Positions 7,615 to 17,178 of a DNA stretch of 64,000 bases are shown here, piece by piece. The stretch is from assembly GCF_023667495.1 (NCBI RefSeq), contig NZ_JAMOZL010000007.1:186001-250000 (forward strand), written 5' to 3'. Under the pieces are notes generated by a model. It was not told where the DNA came from, searched no databases, and saw only the letters and a program-made list of their open reading frames with translations. The stretch's first letter is position 1; the number at the start of each line of letters is the position of its first letter. The position numbers and the translations under genes are program-made. The stretch comes from Dyadobacter sp. MSC1_007. Its GTDB lineage: Bacteria > Bacteroidota > Bacteroidia > Cytophagales > Spirosomataceae.

Positions 7615-8613
7615 TCACTTCACCGTCTGTCTCCGCTGCATTGCCTCCCGCCAGGTTGTCAGCACAATGCCTTCTTTTTCGATGTACTTTCTTAATTCAG
7701 GATCGATCATGGCCAGGAAATCGCCTTCGCGGGTGGGCCAGGAGTCCGATATTTGTGGGAATACTTCGGTGTGAATGGTGCAATGCATGATCACCATCGT
7801 GAGGCCCGGTTTCAGTTTGCCGATGGCCTCAATGTATTTGTCGGTTTTGTACTTTTGAAGAGCTTTTTCAGATTTATCGCCATTTGCTGGGCCTTTCCAG
7901 CCATAGCTGCTGTTTTCAAGATCGTCGAGAACCGGTAAGCCTGCATTCCAAAGCTGTTTTCCTACTTGTTGCGTCATCTCAAACCTTTCGGCGATCATTT
8001 TTTCTTCGGCTTGAATAGCGGTGTTATGTCCACCCGGGAACATTACTGGGATTTTTTCCTGCATCCCTACCTTTAAATACCTTTCCAAAAACTCAGGTTT
8101 TGCGAAAAGAGTACCCATATGCGAGTCCATATGCGTAGGCTCGAAGCCCATGGTCCGGGCGCGCTCCAGCTGTGCACGGATTTCCGTTTCGACTTCATCC
8201 GGCGATGCATTTTTAACTACATCTGCCACACCACGCCATAATGCTCCCTGCGAATCGACCAATCCTTTTACCTGGTTTTTTCCAGCCAGCGGCCCCCAGC
8301 GGTAATCTTTCCACTCCGATGTCATGGTAAGGTGCAGGCCTGCGTCAATATCCTTATTCTCTTTCCAATAATTAACGAAACCTGGCACCCAGCCGCAAGG
8401 CATCATCACGCTCAATGAATTGGCGACACCTTCGCGGATCGCTTTAATCGCACCCTGGTTGGATTCGTAGGACATTCCAACGTCGTCGACGTGGATGATC
8501 AGTACTTTTTTGCCTTTTGGATAACCCAGTTTTTCGGCGTAAGTGGGTTCGGAAGTCTGCGAAAATGCGACAAATGGGGTGATTGTGATCAGGAATAGCA
8601 ATAACTTATACAT
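7615..8613 (-). CDS. ChbG/HpnK-family carbohydrate deacetylase, secreted
   Basis: A 332-residue YdjC/ChbG-type deacetylase that should remove an acetyl group from an amino sugar or oligosaccharide with a metal ion. It begins with a signal peptide (MYKLLLFLITITPFVAFSQ), so it acts in the periplasm or outside. The metal site is visible as HVDDVGMSYESNQG near residue 40, LHLTMTSEW near residue 90 and THMDSHMGTLF near residue 155. The ATG at 8613 is chosen because it starts the signal peptide; an in-frame start at 8658 would put 15 unrelated residues before it. The substrate is unknown. It stands alone and is separated from the next gene by about 220 bases. Confidence 0.8.
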   Translation of the reverse strand: MYKLLLFLITITPFVAFSQTSEPTYAEKLGYPKGKKVLIIHVDDVGMSYESNQGAIKAIREGVANSLSVMMPCGWVPGFVNYWKENKDIDAGLHLTMTSEWKDYRWGPLAGKNQVKGLVDSQGALWRGVADVVKNASPDEVETEIRAQLERARTMGFEPTHMDSHMGTLFAKPEFLERYLKVGMQEKIPVMFPGGHNTAIQAEEKMIAERFEMTQQVGKQLWNAGLPVLDDLENSSYGWKGPANGDKSEKALQKYKTDKYIEAIGKLKPGLTMVIMHCTIHTEVFPQISDSWPTREGDFLAMIDPELRKYIEKEGIVLTTWREAMQRRQTVK

Positions 8614-8833
8614 AGAGTCTATTTGGTTATGTTGGCGCAATCCATTCATTACAATCAATACATGCTATGAAGAAGTTAGTACTACCGATTATACTATTTT
8701 CTATATAAATAATGTCTTTGTCGAAACAGGAGCTAGGGAGGCAAGCTGATTTTGAGAAGCGGGTCAAAATACAATAGCCCTGATCTTTTCGCGTTATTTG
8801 CCAACATTTTAACGCACCCCTAAATATTCCTGC

Positions 8834-9814
8834 ATGGCTAACCCGCGATACCTGCTAACCCTTTCGCTCCTGGGTCTGATTTTTCCTGCACAAGCCCAGC
8901 ACTTTTCCCTAAGCCGTCTTTTTTATCCTAACCTGACCCTGAAAGCCGACTATAACGTTCCGGCGAACCTCGATGGGACCAGGGATTATGGCGTTTCTAA
9001 AACCGGTTTTTTCGGGATTATTCCGGTGCAAAGCGAAGTACAATTGGGTTATAGTTTGCGTAAAAAATTCGATTTACGGGCCGTGCACACCGTTGCGCTG
9101 GCGCAATACACACAGATCCAGCCTACTTTCGATAGTAAAAACGATCCATCAAATGGGTATAAGACGCTTTCACTCGGCATAATCCGTTTGCAGGCAAGCA
9201 TTAAGGACCGGCTTTGGGTGTATGGCGGCGGATTGGGCATGACAGAAAGTAATGAGACGTTTTTCAGCCCGCAACCTTTCTTCTGGGGCGGCGCGGCGCG
9301 CATGCATATTCTCGGTTTGCGTACCCAGATTATGTACGGTTCTATTTTGGCATACAACCAGAAATTACGTTTCGTGCCGGTTTTCGGTATCAATAAGGGC
9401 CTGGGCAGACATTGGCGGGTTTCGGCGTTGCTGCCTTTTATGATGAATGCTAATTATAAGGCTACTAAATGGTTCAATGTTGATTTTCTGGCTGGCTTGA
9501 ATGGTTACAGCGGTGGCTTTCAGGTGCAGACGCCGGAGGAAAAAGCACTGCGAAGGGAGAATTACCGGCAGATCAAAACGGGCGTTGCCGCTAATGTGCA
9601 CTTGTTTACAGTGTTAAATGTATCGTTGGAAGCAGGTGTGACCACGTTCCGGCAATTAAGGACATTCAACAGTGCGCGGGAAAACCTGACCTCGTACACG
9701 CCTGCGACCACGCCATACATAGGCGCGAGCGTACGCTACATCACGAGCCGTTCGCGGTTATCATCGAAATTCATGAGGAAGATGAGCCTGGGCGATGGAG
9801 GCGTCAACTGGTAG
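8834..9814 (+). CDS. Putative outer-membrane beta-barrel protein (DUF6268-like)
   Basis: A 326-residue secreted protein with a signal peptide (ANPRYLLTLSLLGLIFPAQA, cut near AQA-QH). The mature part alternates hydrophobic and polar residues in short strands rich in aromatic residues and Gly (for example LWVYGGGLGMTE, FFWGGAARMH, IMYGSILAYN), as expected for an outer-membrane barrel of about 12-14 strands. It resembles the Bacteroidota DUF6268 group, which has no known function. It is not obviously in an operon; the downstream gene converges on it. Confidence 0.65.
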   Translation: MANPRYLLTLSLLGLIFPAQAQHFSLSRLFYPNLTLKADYNVPANLDGTRDYGVSKTGFFGIIPVQSEVQLGYSLRKKFDLRAVHTVALAQYTQIQPTFDSKNDPSNGYKTLSLGIIRLQASIKDRLWVYGGGLGMTESNETFFSPQPFFWGGAARMHILGLRTQIMYGSILAYNQKLRFVPVFGINKGLGRHWRVSALLPFMMNANYKATKWFNVDFLAGLNGYSGGFQVQTPEEKALRRENYRQIKTGVAANVHLFTVLNVSLEAGVTTFRQLRTFNSARENLTSYTPATTPYIGASVRYITSRSRLSSKFMRKMSLGDGGVNW

Positions 9815-9830
9815 CTTCTTGAAATACTCG

Positions 9831-10808
9831 TCAGACAAGCTTTTCAGCTTCTGTTTTCAGCAGGTTTTTATCAATAGGCACCACACCAACCATTTCGCAA
9901 ACGAGCCCACCGCCCAGATTTGAAATCGCGGCGATCGTTTTCGGAGGCAAGTTTAGCGCCACGCAACATGCTGCAATGCTGATAACCGTGTCGCCAGCGC
10001 CGGATACGTCCGCGATTTGACGAATATGAGCAGGTAACTTGTGGATTTCATTGTCGAAATCAATGAAAACACCTCTTTCCGAAAGTGTTATCAATGCACC
10101 TTTTACATTCAATGTGTCTTTTAGATGCTGGACGGTGGCGCGCAGTTCTTCCGGATTATCTACATTAAATTCGACCTTCAAACCTTCGCGGAGTTCTTTC
10201 AGGTTAGGTTTGAAAAGTGTGGTATGGTTGTAGGCAAGAAAGTTGCGTTTTTTGGGATCTACGACCGTCGGGACGTTGTGTTCGTTGGCGAATGCAGTGA
10301 TTTCGGCAATGGATTCAGCGGTTAATACACCTTTGTCGTAATCCTCAAAAATGATAACCTGGCAGGAAGGGATCAGTTCTTTTGCTTTGGAAACCAACTT
10401 TTCTGTTTCGGCACTGGAAACAGGCTTGTCCGTTTCCGTATCGATCCGTACCACTTGCTGGGAGCCGGCAATAATGCGTTCCTTAATGGTGGTGATCCGG
10501 TCGTCGCTGCGGATCAGCCCATCACAGTTTAATCCTTTTTCTTTCAGACTGCTTTCGAGCAAATCGCCGGCGCCATCTGTACCGATAACCGAGCATATAA
10601 TCGCTTCCGCACCGAGCGACTGTACATTGAGCAGTACATTTCCTGCGCCACCAAGCCGGTATTCTCTTTTTTGAACATTAACCACCGGTACAGGTGCTTC
10701 CGGCGATATTCTTTCAACCTTTCCCCAAACGTATGAGTCGAGCATCACATCGCCGATAACCAGTACACGCAGGGAGTCAAATGCTTTAAAAACCTGATCT
10801 ATTGTCAT
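9831..10808 (-). CDS. hldE: D-glycero-beta-D-manno-heptose-7-phosphate kinase (PfkB family)
   Basis: A PfkB-fold sugar kinase that phosphorylates heptose-7-phosphate at O1 for the ADP-heptose precursor of lipopolysaccharide. The 325-residue protein corresponds to the kinase half of HldE/RfaE only. It has the N-terminal VLVIGDVMLDSYVWGKVERI, the substrate-binding loop RLGGAGNVLLNV, and the anion hole with the catalytic Asp in IADVSGAGDTVIS near residue 270. The cytidylyltransferase domain of enterobacterial HldE is absent, as is common when a separate gene encodes it. It is cytoplasmic. The family could also hold related ADP-heptose or other carbohydrate kinases, so the exact substrate is inferred. 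Confidence 0.82.
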   Translation of the reverse strand: MTIDQVFKAFDSLRVLVIGDVMLDSYVWGKVERISPEAPVPVVNVQKREYRLGGAGNVLLNVQSLGAEAIICSVIGTDGAGDLLESSLKEKGLNCDGLIRSDDRITTIKERIIAGSQQVVRIDTETDKPVSSAETEKLVSKAKELIPSCQVIIFEDYDKGVLTAESIAEITAFANEHNVPTVVDPKKRNFLAYNHTTLFKPNLKELREGLKVEFNVDNPEELRATVQHLKDTLNVKGALITLSERGVFIDFDNEIHKLPAHIRQIADVSGAGDTVISIAACCVALNLPPKTIAAISNLGGGLVCEMVGVVPIDKNLLKTEAEKLV

Positions 10809-10856
10809 TGAAATAATTCCGATAGTAAAACTTAGCCTTAAAAACGACTTAAAAAA

Positions 10857-11288
10857 TCAGACCCTGGCTACAAAATGTAAGCTGGTAACCTCAAACCGTT
10901 TGTTAAGATAGAGCCTGTGTGCATCCGTTCTGGCTGCACTAACCCCCGAATCGAGGTGGATCTCCTCATAATTTTCTTTTTTGGCATAATCTATAATCCA
11001 GTCGAGCAGCATTCCCGCATAACCATTGCCGCGCTGAGTGGGTAATGTCGACAGGTCATCGATATAGATATATTTTCCCCTGAAGAGGTTGTAACCGGTT
11101 TCAAAAACGGCTACTGCGGCGGCATCATTGCTTTCGTCGTCAATAAAAACGATTTGCCGGTTGTCTGCGAGTGTTTTTTTGACCGCTTCGAAATAAATAT
11201 CATCGGTTAACAGTGGCCGCAGCGCCTGAATCGCGCCGCGGCATTTGAGAATATCATTTTCCGTTGCAACGGTCCGGATTGTGATCAT
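10857..11288 (-). CDS. GNAT-family N-acetyltransferase
   Basis: A 143-residue acetyltransferase with the GNAT fold. The acetyl-CoA pyrophosphate loop is visible in [20 protein letters not shown] (Q/R-x-x-G-x-G/A pattern), followed by the C-terminal [17 protein letters not shown] strand. The substrate is unknown. The start codon overlaps the stop of ribBA by four bases, so it is translationally coupled to riboflavin synthesis genes; whether this reflects a shared role is not clear. Confidence 0.8.
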   Translation of the reverse strand: MITIRTVATENDILKCRGAIQALRPLLTDDIYFEAVKKTLADNRQIVFIDDESNDAAAVAVFETGYNLFRGKYIYIDDLSTLPTQRGNGYAGMLLDWIIDYAKKENYEEIHLDSGVSAARTDAHRLYLNKRFEVTSLHFVARV

Positions 11289-12532
11289 CCTTTGCTGACA
11301 GGAATTGTGAGGTTGCTTAAATTATGGCCCATTTTGTCCCTTTTGGTCAAAAGGTATCTTTCGTTGTAGGGGTTAGAGGGAATTTCGATCGCCACTGAAT
11401 CCACAATTTCCAGGCCGTAGCCGATCAGTCCAGCGCGCTTCTTTGGGTTATTGGTGATCAGTTTGATCTTGGAAAGTTCGAGGTCGCGAAGAATTTGCGC
11501 CCCAACGCCGTAGTCGCGATCGTCCATTGGAAAGCCAAGTTCAAGATTGGCTTCGACGGTGTCGCGGCCCATTTCCTGAAGTTTATATGCGCGGAGCTTG
11601 TTGAGCAAGCCTATGCCACGTCCTTCCTGGTTCATATATACGATTACACCTTTGCCCGCCTTGTCCACCATTTCCATGGCTGCATGCAGTTGTGGACCAC
11701 AATCGCACCGGCACGAACCAAAAATGTCGCCTGTTACGCAGGAAGAATGCACACGTACGAGCACGGGCTCATCTTTTTCCCAGGTTCCTTTTACCAATGC
11801 AAGATGCAGGTCTCCGGTATTAATCTGCCGGTAGGCAATCAAATCGAAATGTCCCCATTTGGTCGGCATATCCACGCCTATCTCCCTTTTAATGAGGGAT
11901 TCTTCGCGTAAACGGTACTCGATCAGGTCTTTGATACTAACCAGTTTGAGGTTGAAGCGGTTGGCGATCTCGCGCAGCTGCGGAAGTCGTGCCATAGACC
12001 CGTCTTCATTCAGGATCTCTACCAGAACACCGGCAGGCGACAAGCCGGCCAGTCGTGGAAAATCGATCGCAGCTTCGGTATGTCCTGTACGGCGCAGAAC
12101 GCCGCCTTTTTTGGCTTTAAGCGGAAAAATATGCCCGGGACGACCGAGGTCTTCCGGTTTGGTATCTTTATTAACCAGCGCTTGTATGGTCTTGGCTCTG
12201 TCGCTTGCCGAAATACCGGTAGTACAGCCATGACCGAGCAAATCCACAGAAACGGTAAAAGCCGTTTCATGCAAGGCAGTGTTATTGCCGACCATCATTT
12301 CAAGGTCCAGTTCGACGCACCGCTCTTCGGTAATGGGCACACAAATGAGCCCACGGCCTTCCCTGGCCATAAAATTGACTATTTCAGGAGTTACAAGTTC
12401 GGCAGCACAGATAAAATCCCCTTCATTTTCGCGGTCCTCGTCATCGACTACAATGATGAGTTCTCCTCTTTTTATTGCTTCAATGGCTTCTTCTATAGAA
12501 TCCAGTGCAATCGGATTGGTATTATTACTCAT
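11285..12532 (-). CDS. ribBA: Bifunctional 3,4-dihydroxy-2-butanone-4-phosphate synthase / GTP cyclohydrolase II
   Basis: Catalyses both first steps of riboflavin biosynthesis: ribulose-5-phosphate to dihydroxybutanone phosphate plus formate (RibB, about residues 1-205), and GTP ring opening (RibA, about 210-410). RibB signatures are [17 protein letters not shown] and [19 protein letters not shown]. RibA shows the zinc cysteines in [20 protein letters not shown] and the GTP-site [20 protein letters not shown]. Length (415) is typical for a fused RibBA and all motifs are intact. It is first in a unit with the GNAT gene. No FMN riboswitch fold was recognisable in the short upstream region, which instead has a TAnnTTTG box. 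Confidence 0.95.
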   Translation of the reverse strand: MSNNTNPIALDSIEEAIEAIKRGELIIVVDDEDRENEGDFICAAELVTPEIVNFMAREGRGLICVPITEERCVELDLEMMVGNNTALHETAFTVSVDLLGHGCTTGISASDRAKTIQALVNKDTKPEDLGRPGHIFPLKAKKGGVLRRTGHTEAAIDFPRLAGLSPAGVLVEILNEDGSMARLPQLREIANRFNLKLVSIKDLIEYRLREESLIKREIGVDMPTKWGHFDLIAYRQINTGDLHLALVKGTWEKDEPVLVRVHSSCVTGDIFGSCRCDCGPQLHAAMEMVDKAGKGVIVYMNQEGRGIGLLNKLRAYKLQEMGRDTVEANLELGFPMDDRDYGVGAQILRDLELSKIKLITNNPKKRAGLIGYGLEIVDSVAIEIPSNPYNERYLLTKRDKMGHNLSNLTIPVSKG

Positions 12533-12582
12533 TAATCGGGTTGCTGAAAAATAGTTTTAAACTAAAACTCGTTTTTACACTG

Positions 12583-12590
12583 CAAAGGTA
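12583..12590 (-). promoter_or_regulatory. Candidate -7 box for ribBA
   Basis: The minus strand reads TACCTTTG, a match to TAnnTTTG, about 50 bases upstream of the ribBA start. The -33 region is only a weak match. Confidence 0.4.
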
Positions 12591-12703
12591 CATTGTTAAT
12601 ATTGAAAGTTCTATTTTTGAACGTCCGTTGCATGTTTAACACAGGATTTGCGTGAAGCGTTTCACGAAAGCCTGCGCCGCACTGATAACCAATTTACTCA
12701 CGT

Positions 12704-14656
12704 ATGAAGATTAAGCTACTGATCATATTTTTGTTAGGTTCATTTTTACTTACTCAACAAGAAGTTTCAGGTCAGAGCTTTTGTGGGAATACTGGTGCAT
12801 TCACAGTAACTCCAACCGTGGGTTGCGCACCGATGAAGGTGGCGGTAACCAGTCAGATGGTGAATGCCGAGAGCGAAACCTACTCCTATAATTTCGACAG
12901 AAAAAGAACTACTCCGCCGGACGAGAAAGACCGCTCCTACGAAACATCATATACATATAACCTGCCAGGAACGTATACTATTCTCCAATATGGGAGCATT
13001 AAGGACGTTGGTGGATTCACTGCCTGTAAGGATGTGACGGTGAAGGAAACAAGAGGGCCGAAAGCTGAACTAATTGCCTGTCCGAACGGGAAAGTAAGAT
13101 TAACGCTGATCAGCGACAACATTTCAGCTGCCTACGATGCGATCGAAATCAGCTGGGGCGATGGCGGAAAGTTCACAATCAATCCAAAGACAAATACTGC
13201 GGCCTATTTCGACCATACCTACGTGCCAGCAAATAACCGGGCGGCCATTACACTTAAAGGAATATATTCAAACGGAGATTGCGCCCAAAGCAACAACGTT
13301 ACTACAATCAACAATGACACTCCTCCGCCATCCCTTGCAAAAATCCGTATCAGAAGCGTAGAAATGCCGGCTAACGGTGATGCCAAAATTGTGTACGATG
13401 GCATGGACGGAATCGAAACGAAAGTGTTCATTGCGCTGGGAGAGGGAGATTTCATATTCACCAACAAAAGCGGGAGGACAGGCGGCCCACAATCCGTGAA
13501 TGTGCCGTTACTCGATCCAAAGCAGGTTTATCGCTTCAAACTGGTATCGACCGATATTTGTGGAAATGAGGTCCAAAGCCCGATAGTGAGTAGCATGGTT
13601 ATCAAAGAGGGCGGCCTTTCGTTGGATGAAATTATTTCGGTAGCTTGGGAACATGGGCAAAATACCGACCAATTGATTCAATACCAGCTGAAACGTGATG
13701 GCGCCGTGGTGTTTTCCACCGCCGATAAGCGTTCCTATGAAGATACCGACGTGAAATGTGGTAATACCTATCAATACGAAATTGTAGCCATTATTGCCAA
13801 CGACGTCAGGTCATATTCGGCACCGCTGAGTATGGAACCTAAAACTTCTGCCCCGGAGACCATCGGCAAGGCGAGTGTGACGGTCAAGGACCCAACGACA
13901 ATATCGACGAAGGTCGAGCTATCGGGGGAAGGGCTGACGAGCACTTATGATTTGCTTGTGGAGCGGGCATTGCTCGGAAGTCAGGATTTCCAGCAAATAT
14001 CACCTCCCGGTAACCAGAGCCTGCAATTTGAAGATTCTGGTGTAAATACATCGGAAAGTGCCTATTGTTACCGTTTTCAATATGAGAATGCGTGTAAGTT
14101 AAAATCACCGTCTTACAGCACGCCGGTTTGTTCGATTTTGCTGACCACCCGTCCTCCCGAAATGGTATGGAACTCCGATTCGCCATTTACCGATGCAGTT
14201 GGATCTTACGACCTTCAGGAAACCGATGAACAGGGCAATCTGATCAACACAATTCCTAAACAACTAAGCACGGCTCACACGGTCGACCTCGCGTCGCAAT
14301 CTTCATTGTCGTACCGGGTACAGGCTACATCCGCCGATGGTAATTTTACAAGTCTTTCCAACATCCTGAATTTCACAAGCGAGGCGATCATCCTCGTGCC
14401 CGACGCTTTCACACCAAATGGAGATGCCTACAATGAGCGGTTTGAGGTCAAAGGTTATTTTATTGATAATTTCAAGATCTCTGTTTTTAACCGTTGGGGA
14501 GAAGTCGTCTACCATTCGGAAGATATGGCCGAAGGATGGGACGGAAATGTTGACAGCGGCAAAGCGCCGGGCGGTTATTATTTGTACAAAATAGAAGCTA
14601 TCAATACATCCGGAGAGGCAGTTACGCGAAAAGGGAGTTTTTTATTGATCCGTTAG
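12704..14656 (+). CDS. Secreted protein with gliding-motility C-terminal (CHU_C) domain, paralog 1
   Basis: A 650-residue exported protein. It has an N-terminal signal peptide (MKIKLLIIFLLGSFLLTQQ), a PKD-like domain with SYTYNLPGTYTILQYGS near residues 80-100, a middle part resembling fibronectin type III repeats (VAWEHGQNTDQLIQYQLKRD), and a C-terminal domain starting LVPDAFTPNGDAYNERFEV and ending in KGSFLLIR. That last domain is the type B sorting signal recognised by the type IX secretion system, so the protein should be placed on the cell surface or released. Its function is unknown; an adhesin is plausible. The next gene encodes a paralog with the same architecture. Confidence 0.85.
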   Translation: MKIKLLIIFLLGSFLLTQQEVSGQSFCGNTGAFTVTPTVGCAPMKVAVTSQMVNAESETYSYNFDRKRTTPPDEKDRSYETSYTYNLPGTYTILQYGSIKDVGGFTACKDVTVKETRGPKAELIACPNGKVRLTLISDNISAAYDAIEISWGDGGKFTINPKTNTAAYFDHTYVPANNRAAITLKGIYSNGDCAQSNNVTTINNDTPPPSLAKIRIRSVEMPANGDAKIVYDGMDGIETKVFIALGEGDFIFTNKSGRTGGPQSVNVPLLDPKQVYRFKLVSTDICGNEVQSPIVSSMVIKEGGLSLDEIISVAWEHGQNTDQLIQYQLKRDGAVVFSTADKRSYEDTDVKCGNTYQYEIVAIIANDVRSYSAPLSMEPKTSAPETIGKASVTVKDPTTISTKVELSGEGLTSTYDLLVERALLGSQDFQQISPPGNQSLQFEDSGVNTSESAYCYRFQYENACKLKSPSYSTPVCSILLTTRPPEMVWNSDSPFTDAVGSYDLQETDEQGNLINTIPKQLSTAHTVDLASQSSLSYRVQATSADGNFTSLSNILNFTSEAIILVPDAFTPNGDAYNERFEVKGYFIDNFKISVFNRWGEVVYHSEDMAEGWDGNVDSGKAPGGYYLYKIEAINTSGEAVTRKGSFLLIR

Positions 14657-14842
14657 GACTTTTCTAAGGCATTGCTTGTCAGGATAATACTTTTTTAATA
14701 ATCCCGTTTAATAGGTACGCATCAACGCCACCCCGAAATAGCTTATTTTTGCTATTGCTTTTGAATTCGTTAATCATTCCAGAAACTTTCTGATTTAATC
14801 AATCGACTTTGAAAAAAGGTAAAGGCCTAATATTGCACACTT

Positions 14843-16765
14843 ATGAGAATAACACTACTATCCTTCTCCTTCATTTTTGCCACTATTTTTTTTAACCCCG
14901 TATTCGCCCAAGGAGTGTGCGATATCGGAGGCGGGGGCTTTTCAATCAACACCACTGCGGGTTGCGCGCCTCTATATGTAGAATTCAAGAATACGGTTCC
15001 CAATGCGATTACTGTTGGGTACGATGTTAACTACAACGGCAGTTCGACCCCTCAGGTAGTGCGAAACAGGACGAACTACACGTATCCCGTTGCTGCAACG
15101 GGAATTTTGCTCCAATTGGGCGTTGCTAACGGTGCAGAATTTTCACATTGCGAGAAAATAACTATTTATGAAAGCAGGCCAGTGGCGACCCAATATGCGG
15201 CCTGCGGCGGAGGTAACATTGTAATGACGCTCACGGACGATGCGATTTTGAAAGCATATGACCAGCTGGAGATACTGTGGGGCGATGGAGAGAAGGTGAC
15301 TTGGAAAAAAGGCAATTCTTTAACATTGGAACATAACTACATGAACGTTGCCAACAGCCCGACTATTTCAATAACAGGTATATACGATGCGGGAAAGCCC
15401 TGTGCGAAAGGAGTGGTTGGTTCTTATCCCATTAAATTCGAACGTCCGCAATTGAATGAAATTCAGGTGAATGCGGTCGAAATGCGTGGCGACGGGACAA
15501 TCCGGGTTACCTACAAAGGAGTAGCGGGAATTCCTACAAATATCCAATATAGCACCGACGGGAATTCTTACACTACGGACGGCAAGCGGTCATCAGGCGG
15601 CACGCAACCCTATGATATCAAGGGAAAGAATATCGGCCAGATTTATAAGGTGCGACTATCATCGGAAGATCTTTGCGCTGGAAGCACCGAAACGTCTCCC
15701 ATCAGCACAATGATCCTTTCGGCGAGCTCGGGAAATAGCGCTAATACATTGAACTGGAACCAATATCCCGATGCAGCGGCATTTGAAGGCTATGATTTGC
15801 TCCGGGACGGTACAGTCATCAAGAGCTTCGACAAAATCACCGACGTTACATTTACGGACGATCAGGTGGAATGCGGTACATTCTCGGAATACCAGGTGAT
15901 CGCTAAATTGAAGAATGCAACCTCCACTTCTGCCCCGGCGGGTATCAAAGTAGAAACGGGCAACCCTAAGCCGATCTCAGCCGCCTCGGTCTCGGTGCTC
16001 GATGCAAATTCGGTGCTTATCAAAGCAGCGGTGCCGGGAGCCGGGCCAAACAGTTCCTTTGAACTTTCCATTGAGCGTGCGGAAGCAGGAACGACCACAT
16101 TCAAGAAGATCATTACGCTTTACAACCAAAGCGAATACACCGATAATGCAGCGAAGACAAGCGAGCTTTCTTACTGCTATCGCCTGAGCTATGAAAACTC
16201 GTGCGGTCAGAAAGTGCCTGTTTCGGAGCCGATTTGCACTATTTTACTTTCAAAAAACCTTACAACCCTTAACTGGACAGCCGATGCGCCTATTCTGGGT
16301 GGCTTTGAGAAGTATGATGTGATGCAGACGGGGTCCAGCGGCTCGTCCGAGGAAATTCCGGTCCAGAAGAATACCAGCTATACTGTTAAGCTGAATACGC
16401 AAAGCGACCTGGAATACAATTTTCAGATCAGGGCTTCGACGCAAAACGGTGATTTCGAAAGTCTTTCCAATATTATCAACTACAAAAGAAGCGCCGGGGT
16501 CTTCGTTCCGGATGCATTTTCACCCAACGGCGACGGCTTCAATGACATTCTCGAAGCCAAATCCACACAACTGCAGTCATTCAATTTCTCGATCATGAAC
16601 CGTTGGGGAGAGGTTGTTTTTCATTCCGAGGACATCGCAAATGGCTGGGACGGAACCATTAACGGCATGAATGCGCCGGTAGGGTCCTATGTTTACAAAA
16701 TGACTTTCGTGGACGACATTAATCAAACTGTTGAAAAAAGCGGTACTTTTATGCTTTTACGGTAG
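14843..16765 (+). CDS. Secreted protein with gliding-motility C-terminal (CHU_C) domain, paralog 2
   Basis: A 640-residue paralog of the upstream protein. Signal peptide MRITLLSFSFIFATIFFNPV ends before FAQGVCDIGG, and the same N-terminal pattern of two Cys around NTTAGCAPLYVEF is kept. The middle region again resembles fibronectin-type repeats (LNWNQYPDAAAFEGYDLLRD), and the C-terminus VPDAFSPNGDGFNDILEAK to GTFMLLR is a T9SS type B signal. Alignment by eye is collinear over the whole length (for example EISWGDGGKFT versus EILWGDGEKVT), so the pair arose by tandem duplication and has since diverged considerably. A 186-base gap separates the two genes. Confidence 0.85.
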   Translation: MRITLLSFSFIFATIFFNPVFAQGVCDIGGGGFSINTTAGCAPLYVEFKNTVPNAITVGYDVNYNGSSTPQVVRNRTNYTYPVAATGILLQLGVANGAEFSHCEKITIYESRPVATQYAACGGGNIVMTLTDDAILKAYDQLEILWGDGEKVTWKKGNSLTLEHNYMNVANSPTISITGIYDAGKPCAKGVVGSYPIKFERPQLNEIQVNAVEMRGDGTIRVTYKGVAGIPTNIQYSTDGNSYTTDGKRSSGGTQPYDIKGKNIGQIYKVRLSSEDLCAGSTETSPISTMILSASSGNSANTLNWNQYPDAAAFEGYDLLRDGTVIKSFDKITDVTFTDDQVECGTFSEYQVIAKLKNATSTSAPAGIKVETGNPKPISAASVSVLDANSVLIKAAVPGAGPNSSFELSIERAEAGTTTFKKIITLYNQSEYTDNAAKTSELSYCYRLSYENSCGQKVPVSEPICTILLSKNLTTLNWTADAPILGGFEKYDVMQTGSSGSSEEIPVQKNTSYTVKLNTQSDLEYNFQIRASTQNGDFESLSNIINYKRSAGVFVPDAFSPNGDGFNDILEAKSTQLQSFNFSIMNRWGEVVFHSEDIANGWDGTINGMNAPVGSYVYKMTFVDDINQTVEKSGTFMLLR

Positions 16766-16819
16766 GAACTATTCCCGTAAAATAGTTTTTATAAAAGTCT
16801 AAACTTAACAGATACGGAT

Positions 16820-17167
16820 ATGTTTGGAAATATGGCGGACATGATGGGTCTCATGGGTAAGATGAAGGACCTTCAGTCGCGCATGAAAGAAGCGCAGGAG
16901 CAACTGGTTACCATTACTGAAACTGCAGAGTCGGGAGGCGGAATGGTGAAAGCAACCGTCAATGGCCAGAAAGCATTGATAGGCCTGGATATTGACAAGG
17001 ATCTGGTGAACCCTGACGACAAAGAAATGCTTCAGGACCTGATTGTAGCTGCTGTCAACAAAGCTTTTGACAACATTGAACCTAAGATCAAACAACACTT
17101 GCAAAAGGCAACGGATGGCGTGCTCCCCAACATTCCCGGGTTGGATTTGGGAGGGTTTATGAAATAA
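16820..17167 (+). CDS. ybaB: YbaB/EbfC-family nucleoid-associated protein
   Basis: A small dimeric DNA-binding protein of 115 residues. It starts MFGNMADMMGLMGKMKDLQS, continues with a long amphipathic helix (SRMKEAQEQLVTI), and has the core GGGMVKATVNGQKALIGLDI and DLIVAAVNKAFDNIEPKIKQ segments of the YbaB family, plus the Gly/Leu/Pro-rich C-terminal tail. Family members bind DNA in tweezer-like fashion and affect chromosome structure and gene expression. It lies only 11 bases before the glycosyltransferase, so the two may share a transcript. The classical dnaX-ybaB-recR arrangement is not present here. Confidence 0.9.
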   Translation: MFGNMADMMGLMGKMKDLQSRMKEAQEQLVTITETAESGGGMVKATVNGQKALIGLDIDKDLVNPDDKEMLQDLIVAAVNKAFDNIEPKIKQHLQKATDGVLPNIPGLDLGGFMK

Positions 17168-17178
17168 CCGATCATTGA

